Positions 9,543 to 16,007 of a stretch of 38,639 nt of DNA are shown in pieces. The number at the start of each line of letters is the position of its first letter. Position 1 is the stretch's first letter. Location of the stretch: the NCBI GenBank assembly GCA_025356435.1, contig JANXSY010000082.1, positions 1-38,639 on the forward strand, written 5' to 3'. Position numbers and translations under genes: made by a program. Source of the DNA: Isosphaeraceae bacterium (GTDB lineage: Bacteria > Planctomycetota > Planctomycetia > Isosphaerales > Isosphaeraceae). Below the pieces are notes generated by a model. The model saw nothing but the letters and a program-made list of their open reading frames with translations, made no database searches and was not told the origin of the DNA.

Positions 9543-10526
9543 ATGTCGGGACAGACGGACGGTCGGCCGGTGGTGGGCGTCGATCTCGGCGGGACGAAAA
9601 TTCTTACGGCTATTGTCGGTGACGGCAAGACGATCCTCGGCCGGTCGAAGAAACCGACGCCCGCGAAAGACGGTGCCGAGGCCATTCTTGTCGCGATCGT
9701 CGCGAGCATCGACGAGGCGCTCGCTGCGTCCGGGCTCAATCGGGACGACGTTGCGGGGATCGGCATCGGTTCCCCCGGTCCGCTCGACGTTGACACCGGA
9801 GTGGTCCTGTTTAGTGCCAACCTAAACGTCCGCGACTTCCCGCTCGCTCCCGAGATCTCGAAGCGAATCGGCAAGCCTACCTTGCTCCAGAATGACGTTC
9901 GGGTAGGCGGCTACGGCGAGTTTCGGCTCGGTGCGGGGCAGGGGTACAAGAACATTCTTGCGGCATTCGTGGGGACCGGGATCGGCGGCTGCCTCATCTT
10001 CGACGGCAAGATCGTCGAAGGGGCCACCGGCAATGCCGGCGAGTTGGGGCATATCGTGCTCAAAGTCGGCGGTCCGCAATGCAATTGCGGCAACCGCGGC
10101 TGCATGGAAGCCTTCTCCAGCCGGACGGCGATTGCCCGACGCGTCTTGAAAGAGGTGCGCAAGGGCCATTCGACGCTCCTAGCGAGCAAAGTCGACAAGA
10201 AGTCGGGGCGAATCAAGAGCGGCGACCTCGCAGCCGCCGTCGCCGCGAACGACCCGATCGCCCTCAAAGAGGTCCACCGGGCCGCCCACTATCTCGGACT
10301 CGGGCTCGGCGGCCTCGTCAACGTCTTCGGCCCCGAAATCGTCATCATCGGCGGCGGCGTCACCGAGGCCCTCGGCGCTCCTTTCGTCGACCTAGTCCGC
10401 ACGACGATCCGCAAGACCGTCCTGGTCGATCCCAACGAGCAGATCAAGGTCGAGCCTGCCTCGCTCGGCGATGATGCGGGCGTTCTTGGTGCCGCGCTCT
10501 TTGCCCACGAGCGATTCCAAGCGTGA
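9543..10526 (+). CDS. ROK-family sugar kinase (glucokinase-like)
   Basis: This is a 327-residue kinase that transfers phosphate from ATP to a sugar, probably glucose, in the cytoplasm. The phosphate-binding loop is DLGGTK (14-19). The catalytic base is Asp118 in QNDVRVGGYGEF. The ROK zinc site is formed by His170 in GELGH and Cys180, Cys182 and Cys187 in CNCGNRGC, and a second nucleotide motif is GTGIGG (145-150). No N-terminal helix-turn-helix is present, so it is an enzyme and not a ROK repressor. The start ATG 9543 has GGAG at 9528-9531; the longer in-frame start at 9474 adds residues outside the family. The gene stands alone between the GAP1-like gene and a small HNH-like gene. Substrate specificity cannot be read from the sequence. 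Confidence 0.93.
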   Translation: MSGQTDGRPVVGVDLGGTKILTAIVGDGKTILGRSKKPTPAKDGAEAILVAIVASIDEALAASGLNRDDVAGIGIGSPGPLDVDTGVVLFSANLNVRDFPLAPEISKRIGKPTLLQNDVRVGGYGEFRLGAGQGYKNILAAFVGTGIGGCLIFDGKIVEGATGNAGELGHIVLKVGGPQCNCGNRGCMEAFSSRTAIARRVLKEVRKGHSTLLASKVDKKSGRIKSGDLAAAVAANDPIALKEVHRAAHYLGLGLGGLVNVFGPEIVIIGGGVTEALGAPFVDLVRTTIRKTVLVDPNEQIKVEPASLGDDAGVLGAALFAHERFQA

Positions 10527-10819
10527 TCGCTGGATCAAGGCTTTGGACAGACACAAATTCTGACGAACACCTACGGACATCCTTCGCCGTCCGAAATGCT
10601 GTCTTTTCAGACCGAGCTGGCCACCACCCCGAAATCCATCACGACTTATTTGAAAAAACCTCAGACGCAATTCTTATTGGTACCGGGTTTGCCTGATTCT
10701 TCAGACAGAATGAGCAGGAATCGGTTGGATGACCCTCGCGGGGCTCCTCTGACGGAGTAGAAACCGCCGTTTCGCCTTGATGGGCTCGGGTGGCAACCAC
10801 TTTCCATGGGTCATCACTC

Positions 10820-11119
10820 ATGAAAAAGGTCAAGCGATTCCGAATGCACGCCAAGTTGTCCTGCCTCGAACGTCACCTCGAAATTAGCTTTGACCTTACC
10901 AAACCGCGACGAATCCGCACCCGATCTGCCCGATATGCTGCCTCGCTCGGCGAGCAACTTGGTCTGATCGAGCGGCCGCGTGGTTGCACTTGGTGTCGTC
11001 AGAGGCAATGGCTCGAGCGACATCACTGGGATTACGAGGAACCCCTGAACGTGACCTTCCTGTGCCAGGAATGTCACGCCATCGCTAATTCGATGGTGTC
11101 ACATGCGAATTCAGCCTGA
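10820..11119 (+). CDS. Small HNH/zinc-ribbon protein
   Basis: This is a 99-residue protein with two Cys pairs around a His-His pair: C56-x2-C59, H68-H69 followed by WDYEEPLNV, then C82-x2-C85-H86. That pattern resembles small HNH-like zinc-finger proteins common in phages ('HHxDY.PL.V..LC..CH'). The N-terminal half is basic (MKKVKRFRMHAK), consistent with nucleic-acid binding. Full HNH nuclease activity is not assured, because the exact catalytic His-Asn-His set cannot be assigned. The start is uncertain: ATG 10820 is chosen, with GTG 10790 as an alternative, and neither has a good ribosome binding site. The surrounding DNA is less GC-rich than the neighbouring genes, which hints at acquisition from a mobile element. 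Confidence 0.7.
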   Translation: MKKVKRFRMHAKLSCLERHLEISFDLTKPRRIRTRSARYAASLGEQLGLIERPRGCTWCRQRQWLERHHWDYEEPLNVTFLCQECHAIANSMVSHANSA

Positions 11120-11158
11120 GCGGCTGTAGTCGTCCTAGTAATCAAGCGATCTTGCCCG

Positions 11159-13144
11159 CTATTCGCGCGGGGGTTTTGGCAATTCGCCGACAATCCCATC
11201 TGGAAGGGGTGGTGGCATAGTCATTGGCATTTTGAGTTGAAATGATGTCCCCTGGCCGGGGGTCGACTGCCATGTCAGCTCGCCCCCGGCACGTTCGACA
11301 ATGCGCGTTGCCCGAGGCAATCCGAGGCCCAGTCCTCGGCCTGCCTGTCGACCGCAGAAGAAGGGGTCGAAGAGGTGAGTTGCCTCATGCGCCGAAAGTC
11401 CACGACCGTTGTCTTTCACCGTCCAGCGGAAAGCATTCTCATCGCCGCTCGATCGGACGCAGACCGTCCCCCCGCTCGGAGTGGCTTCGAGCGCGTTACG
11501 CACGAGGACATCAGCGACGTGTCGGAGCGAATCCGGGTCAGCCCAAACCTTGACAGACGGGCCGGGACGAGGGTCGCCCACGAGCCGGACGCTTCGCGCC
11601 TCGGCCTCGATCTGTGCGTCGCGAACCGAGGATCGGAGGATATCGTCGACCAAACAAAGCCTAGGCCGGGGTTCGGGAGGCCGGGCGACATACATCAGAT
11701 CGCGCAAGATCCTATGTGCTCGCTGAGCCTGGACGATGATCGCGCGGAGCGAACGCAGAGTCTCGGGATCATCAGAGCGGCCAAGCAGGAGTTGAGCCCG
11801 CCCCAGGATGACCGCGAGAGGGTTGTTCAGCTCGTGACCAGCTCCTGCAGCGAATTCACCGAGAGCAGCAAGCTTTGCCTTATTGCGTTCGACGTTTTCT
11901 CCCTCGACGCGACGACGAAACGCGTTGATAGCGGCGTCGAGCTTATAGCGTAGACGAGTCCTGTCGGCGACCAGTTCGGCCCAGGCACTCCAGGCCGCAA
12001 GATTTAATGGAGACGGGTCGCAGAGGTCCGTATTCCAGAGTTGAACTTCGGCCACCGGCCGCGCCGAGTCGCCAATGGGTAGCACCTTGTTGGGTATCCG
12101 CAGGGTCTGATCGGGCAGGGGATCGATCAACCGTTCGGAGGCGGACGATGCGTCAAGCCAGACCACGCGGGCTGCGGAGACCCCGGGCGTGTCGCACCAA
12201 GAGAGCCCCGCTCGTTCGGCCCAAATTTCGGGCCGCTCGTTCGGGTCGGAATCGGCGAGTGCGGCGATCAACCGATCGCGGCCTTCATCCTGAGCGCGGT
12301 GCCTCGCGGTTTCGAGCCGGAGTGACGCGATCTCGCGTGTGAGCCGTTCCTCACGCCCGGTCGCGTCCGGCTCGACGAATGTCCCTCCGCAGCGGGACTG
12401 GACTTCGGCCATGAGCAACCGGATTCGCGGGTCGAGCGGGCCGGGGTCGCGTCCGGGCCGACAGGCGAGCGACCACGGCGTCTGCTCGGCCTGCGAGTGG
12501 GCCTGCTGGATGAAACGGAGCCGGACCGGATCGACTGCGCAGGCGGCGAGTTCACCCGTCAAATCGTCGAAGAGCCAAGCCGCGTCTCCGAGGAGTGGGT
12601 TGCAACTCCATCGGGAGGCCAGGGTCTGGGAGAACGAACTGAGGTCGGTACCCATCCAGGCGGTTTCGAGCTCACGGCGGCGATCGGCGTCGGTCGCCGC
12701 GAGCCAGCACACGAGCGACTCGGGATCGACGGCGGCGAGCGCCCATAATCCCAATCGGTGCAAGAGTCCGACCCGTGCGATGACGTTTGGATCTGGGTCC
12801 TTCGCCTCGCGTGCGAGTCGGCGTGCCGCGAAGGAGACCGCGACGGCATTCCGCCAGAGCCGATCCATCGCTTCCGTCGCCTCGACGGAAAGTCCCTTCC
12901 ACCAAGTTGACTCAGCGACAATCGCGAGGTCATTGGATCCGCCCCGGAGCCAGGCGAGAGCCCAGCCCGGGTCAAAGTCGGTTGAGGGATGAGGCGGACC
13001 CGAGTCCGAAGAGTCGTCGCCGTCTGCGACGGGAGCTTCGAGGGTCGCTCGGGCCGACGTTGGACGGACCGGTAGCCCCCCCAGCCGCTCGAATTGGCGG
13101 CGCAGGTCGGGCGAACGTATGGAACGGACGGACATGGGACGCAC
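11159..13144 (-). CDS. HDOD-domain sensor histidine kinase
   Basis: This is a 661-residue histidine kinase without membrane segments. The N-terminal part has an HDOD-like region whose signature is RVGLLHRLGLWALAAVDPE (about 124-142), preceded by LWRNAVAVSFAARRLA. A linker with a predicted coiled coil (about 310-345) follows. The phosphoacceptor is His437 in GHELNNP. The HATPase domain shows the N box (Asn550), the DNGRGL loop (578-583) and the GRGLGLGL lid (602-609). The start is GTG 13144 because AAGGAG (plus strand 13154-13159) sits 9 nt upstream. ATG 13135 is possible, while a TTG at 13291 would overlap the regulator. It lies 107 bases downstream of the receiver gene on the same strand and probably phosphorylates that protein. 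The lack of an extracellular sensor suggests a cytoplasmic signal read through the HDOD domain. Confidence 0.9.
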   Translation of the reverse strand: MRPMSVRSIRSPDLRRQFERLGGLPVRPTSARATLEAPVADGDDSSDSGPPHPSTDFDPGWALAWLRGGSNDLAIVAESTWWKGLSVEATEAMDRLWRNAVAVSFAARRLAREAKDPDPNVIARVGLLHRLGLWALAAVDPESLVCWLAATDADRRRELETAWMGTDLSSFSQTLASRWSCNPLLGDAAWLFDDLTGELAACAVDPVRLRFIQQAHSQAEQTPWSLACRPGRDPGPLDPRIRLLMAEVQSRCGGTFVEPDATGREERLTREIASLRLETARHRAQDEGRDRLIAALADSDPNERPEIWAERAGLSWCDTPGVSAARVVWLDASSASERLIDPLPDQTLRIPNKVLPIGDSARPVAEVQLWNTDLCDPSPLNLAAWSAWAELVADRTRLRYKLDAAINAFRRRVEGENVERNKAKLAALGEFAAGAGHELNNPLAVILGRAQLLLGRSDDPETLRSLRAIIVQAQRAHRILRDLMYVARPPEPRPRLCLVDDILRSSVRDAQIEAEARSVRLVGDPRPGPSVKVWADPDSLRHVADVLVRNALEATPSGGTVCVRSSGDENAFRWTVKDNGRGLSAHEATHLFDPFFCGRQAGRGLGLGLPRATRIVERAGGELTWQSTPGQGTSFQLKMPMTMPPPLPDGIVGELPKPPRE

Positions 13145-13251
13145 CGAGTCGGGCTCCTTCCCGTCGGTCACGGCCAAAACGATCCGGGGCGGGGCAGGTC
13201 CGTCTTCCTCAGCGATTTCTCGCCGATGAGAACGAACCGACAGGTGCCCGC

Positions 13252-13833
13252 TCAGCCGGTCGGGCCGGTCTCTATATCTAACAATCGGCAAACTCGTCGA
13301 ATGAGTTCATCGATGTCGAGCGGCTTGTTGAGGAATTCATCCGCGCCCGAGGTCTTGAGGTCAGCGATCTTGTCCTCTTCGATGAGCCCCGAGATGCAGA
13401 TGATCTTGATGTCCGCCATCGTCGGATCTTGACGAATCAGCTCGCAGACTGCCTGACCGTTAATGTCGGGAAGCATGACGTCAAGGATGATGAGGTCAGG
13501 ATGGTATTCCTTCGCGAGCATCCCGGCTCCGAAACCGTTGTTGACCACCCGCGTCTCGAATCGAGCGTCGCTGGCGAGGACGTCTGAGATCAGGTCGACG
13601 ACTGCCTGGTCGTCGTCGACGATCAAGATCCGTCGCTTGCCGCTCTCGAGGGCGTCAGTCGGGATGCTATTCTCTTTCATGAAGCGGTAGAGCGCTTCAC
13701 GAGGAATTCGCCGGAACCGCGAACCGGGAACCCGGAAGCCCTTGAGCTGACCTGAGTCGAAGCAGCGAATAATCGTCTGCTGACTGACTTTGCAGATCTT
13801 AGCGGCTTCACCGGTCGTGAACACGGTCTTCAT
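13252..13833 (-). CDS. Response regulator with N-terminal excisionase-type HTH
   Basis: This is a 193-residue regulator with an order reversed from most DNA-binding response regulators. Residues 1-55 form an excisionase/MerR-like helix-turn-helix (FTTGEAAKICKVSQQTIIR, then FRVPGSRFRRIPREAL). Residues 67-188 form the receiver. Receiver residues are the acidic pocket Asp73-Asp75, the phosphorylated Asp118 in LIILDVMLPDI, Ser148 in CISG and Lys170 in LNKPLD, so the domain looks active. It begins at ATG 13833 with only a weak AGGG upstream. It is first in a minus-strand unit with the HDOD-kinase gene. A consensus promoter lies at 14074-14101, giving a leader of about 230 bases. Phosphorylation probably alters DNA binding by the HTH; target genes are not visible. 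Confidence 0.92.
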   Translation of the reverse strand: MKTVFTTGEAAKICKVSQQTIIRCFDSGQLKGFRVPGSRFRRIPREALYRFMKENSIPTDALESGKRRILIVDDDQAVVDLISDVLASDARFETRVVNNGFGAGMLAKEYHPDLIILDVMLPDINGQAVCELIRQDPTMADIKIICISGLIEEDKIADLKTSGADEFLNKPLDIDELIRRVCRLLDIETGPTG

Positions 13834-14073
13834 GGTCGTGTACGCCCTATCAAACGAGCGCCTGGGCTAGGTCGCTCCTGTAGCCCTTGCCGGCGGACCT
13901 TACGCGCTAAGGTCGATCGCCGGGTGCCCGGTCATCCTCCGTAATGATCCCGCTCCGGACGACCACCTCACGGCCAACTCTCTCCGAGTACAACCGTATC
14001 AATGATCTGCTTCCAGAAGAACCGGCAAAGCTTACGGAACCTAACAGGTTTACCAGAATTGCCAACACGACGA

Positions 14074-14101
14074 ATTATAATGCACCTGCCCATCCTGTCA
14101 A
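14074..14101 (-). promoter_or_regulatory. Consensus sigma-70-type promoter of the two-component unit
   Basis: Read on the minus strand, TTGACA (plus strand 14096-14101) is followed by exactly 16 bases and then TATAAT (plus strand 14074-14079). Both hexamers match the housekeeping consensus at all positions. The orientation points to the regulator gene starting at 13833. Transcription would begin near 14067. Confidence 0.7.
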
Positions 14102-14123
14102 CCTAAAAGCTATAGCCTTTAGG
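14102..14123. promoter_or_regulatory. Inverted repeat abutting the -35 element
   Basis: CCTAAAAGC-TATA-GCCTTTAGG pairs at eight of nine positions around a four-base centre. It touches the -35 box of the promoter at 14074-14101, a position suited to an activator or repressor site. A role is inferred from position only. Confidence 0.35.
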
Positions 14124-14360
14124 CACCCAAAACACGGAGCCCCCGATCTCTCGTCAAACGGCCCAAGGTCGCTATCCGTGGAGGGTAAAAGCGAAGGTCT
14201 CGTCGGATGGGCAATTGGCGGAGCGTATGTCCTTACGATTCCAATCCGGTGCCGCAGCATGTGGCCGACCGGCGGCTTGCTTGTCGAAATGATCTCGTTA
14301 GACTGAGCGCCATCTCCACATGAGCAACTTCGCTCGTCCTCATGCACAAGGGATCTGAAC

Positions 14361-15041
14361 GTGACCCGACTCTGTTTGTCCGCCTTGACCTTCTCGTTTG
14401 CCATTGCCTCACAGAGCTTGGCACAGGGGGTCGCTCTCAACGACGACTCGATGGGAGCGAAGCCGCCCGAAGGGGCGACCTATCTCTTCAGCGACAGTCT
14501 TTCGAACTGGGTAAAGAAGGGTAGCGATACCCCGGCGACCTGGCCCGTTCAGGACCGCATTCTTACCGTCAAAGGCGGCGACATCCAGACGCGGCCTCGT
14601 TACGGCGACTTCCAGATGCACGTTGAATTCAACATCCCATACATGCCCGACAAGACCGGACAGGCCCGAGGAAATAGCGGCGTCTACCTTGGAGGAATCT
14701 ACGAACTCCAGGTCCTCGACTCGTACGGCCTCAAGCTCCAGGACAACGACTGCGGCGCGATCTACAAGCAAATCATCCCGAGCGTCAACGCCTGCAAACC
14801 CCCGCTGCAGTGGCAGACCTACGATATCACCTTGCATTCAGCGAAGGTGAAGGAAGGCAAGACCCAGAAGGCGCGACTGACCGTGGTGCAGAATGGCGTC
14901 AAGATCATCGACGACAAGGAAATCAGCCCGACTCCTGGTGGAGTCGACGGCGTCAAGGAGGGCGACAAAGGCCCTATCCTGCTCCAAGATCACGGCAACG
15001 CGGTCCAGTATCGCAACATCTGGATCAAGCCGCTCGATTGA
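14361..15041 (+). CDS. Secreted DUF1080 (3-keto-disaccharide hydrolase-like) protein
   Basis: This is a 226-residue exported protein. Residues 1-22 form a signal peptide ending in SLAQG. The DUF1080 domain (about 38-224) has a jelly-roll, concanavalin-like fold. Its diagnostic stretch, RGNSGVYLGGIYELQVLDSY, lies near residues 112-131, and GPILLQDHGNAVQYRNIWIK closes the domain. The family has been linked to hydrolysis of 3-keto-glycosides, and planctomycetes carry many copies. The start is GTG 14361, with AAGGGA at 14348-14353 and 7 nt spacing. The gene appears monocistronic, followed by two hairpins in the convergent gap. The exact substrate cannot be deduced. Confidence 0.93.
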   Translation: MTRLCLSALTFSFAIASQSLAQGVALNDDSMGAKPPEGATYLFSDSLSNWVKKGSDTPATWPVQDRILTVKGGDIQTRPRYGDFQMHVEFNIPYMPDKTGQARGNSGVYLGGIYELQVLDSYGLKLQDNDCGAIYKQIIPSVNACKPPLQWQTYDITLHSAKVKEGKTQKARLTVVQNGVKIIDDKEISPTPGGVDGVKEGDKGPILLQDHGNAVQYRNIWIKPLD

Positions 15042-15060
15042 ACGCGCGATTCAAGCCGGA

Positions 15061-15093
15061 CGCGGGCTTTCGCCGATTCGTCGGCAGCCCGCG
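15061..15093 (+). terminator. Bulged hairpin after the DUF1080 gene
   Basis: The outer stem CGCGGGCT/AGCCCGCG (8 bp) encloses a TTC bulge and an inner stem GCCGA-TTCG-TCGGC with a four-base loop. It starts 20 bases after the stop codon. There is no T-run, so it may act as a transcript-end or Rho-assisted structure. Confidence 0.5.
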
Positions 15094-15103
15094 ACGGAGC
15101 GTC

Positions 15104-15132
15104 TCCAGGCATGCCCATTTAGCAAGCCTGGA
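15104..15132. terminator. Hairpin in convergent gap
   Basis: A perfect 7-bp stem TCCAGGC/GCCTGGA surrounds a 15-base loop between the convergent ends of the DUF1080 gene and the hypothetical gene ending at 15219. It could serve either strand. No T-run follows. Confidence 0.35.
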
Positions 15133-15218
15133 ATCGAGATGGTCCCGGTGTGTCGTGTGAGGGGGGGATGGCCGGAACAGGCGGGGAGACGAGCAGAAGA
15201 AACGAGTTGGGGCTCGGC

Positions 15219-15650
15219 TCAGAAGGGCCTACAGCGTGAACGCCGAGCGAGGTCGGCTCGGATCGAGGCGATGAGTTCGAGTGTGGGCGAGCGATAAGCA
15301 GCGAGGCTAGTCTGGGCCGCGACCCAGGATTCGGCGTCGTCGGTCGGGAGATAGACGACCTTGCCCTGTCGTACCCCTCGGACGATCACGCCGCGATCGA
15401 CGAGATAGAGAAGCACGGCGACACGTCTTGCCAAAGGGACTTTCGACCAGTAATCGGAATCCGAGAGGTCGTTCTCGAGGTGCAGGCCGGAATAGCGGAC
15501 AGCCTCTTCAAAGAGGGCAGAGAGGTGTTCGTCGTTGCGGTGGCGGCGGAAGTGGGCCAGACGGCCGGACCACTGGCGCGAGAGATCACGAACGGATGAA
15601 ACGGGCACGGCGTAGATCGTCCTCCGGGTAACGCGACGGCCATAGGCCAT
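15219..15650 (-). CDS. Hypothetical protein, 143 residues
   Basis: I do not recognise this protein. It is soluble, with no signal peptide, and starts MAYGRRVTRRTIYAVPVSSV. A basic first half (RQWSGRLAHFRRHRNDEHL) is followed by a hydrophobic helix and beta hairpin (VAVLLYLVDRGVIVRGVRQG) and a helical tail. The hairpin part with its following KVVYLPTDDAESW could be a winged-helix wing, so DNA binding is possible but unproven. The gene is supported by a good GGAGG (plus strand CCTCC at 15661-15665) with 10 nt spacing before ATG 15650, and by coding-like third-position GC. A TATGAT at 15676-15681 (minus strand) may be its -10 element, without a clear -35. Confidence 0.75.
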   Translation of the reverse strand: MAYGRRVTRRTIYAVPVSSVRDLSRQWSGRLAHFRRHRNDEHLSALFEEAVRYSGLHLENDLSDSDYWSKVPLARRVAVLLYLVDRGVIVRGVRQGKVVYLPTDDAESWVAAQTSLAAYRSPTLELIASIRADLARRSRCRPF

Positions 15651-16007
15651 GAGCCTGAAGCCTCCATACCCTTACATCATAGACGATCGAACAAGGTCCC
15701 CCACGCGGAATTCTCAAAAAACCCAGAAACACCCTGAGAGCGATCCAAACGGACGAAGTCAGGACCGAGTGGCCCCGGCCAGACGGAGCGGCAACACGCA
15801 CTTCAAGATCAAGATCGATGCCCCCGATCACGCGGCCGGTAGCCCGGTCGATAAAAGGCTTTGACAGGGCGATCGGATTTGCCTTATCGTGCCCCGGTAT
15901 CGTCTGTGCTCGCGCGAGCGTAGCTTGAACCGTCCGCGTGGCTACGCGACGTCGAGTGTGCCCCACGGGCCGCGATCGGTCCTTTCTCAACGGATGCAAT
16001 CCGTCTC
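15651..16007. other. Intergenic region between divergent hypothetical and MMPL genes
   Basis: This 357-base stretch has no gene. It contains the GGAGG site and possible -10 element of the minus-strand gene near 15661-15681, an A-rich patch near 15716-15724, and a candidate promoter for the MMPL gene at 15861-15890. Confidence 0.55.
15861..15890 (+). promoter_or_regulatory. Candidate promoter of the MMPL gene
   Basis: An exact TTGACA (15861-15866), an 18-base spacer and TATCGT (15885-15890, four of six matches) face the MMPL gene at 16008. The leader would be about 110 bases. Confidence 0.45.

Larger units (their letters stand above)
13834..14360. other. Intergenic control region between two-component genes and DUF1080 gene
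   Basis: This 527-base stretch separates divergent genes. A plus-strand open frame of 120 codons (13944-14306) is not coding-like and is not called. The stretch holds the consensus minus-strand promoter at 14074-14101, an inverted repeat at 14102-14123 directly next to it, and the ribosome binding site of the DUF1080 gene (AAGGGA, 14348-14353). The long leader on the regulator side holds no other structure I could define. Confidence 0.6.

Noticed and set aside
13944-14306. 120-codon plus-strand open frame in the leader of the two-component unit
   Set aside because: No ribosome binding site, irregular third positions, no recognisable motif, and it overlaps the consensus promoter.
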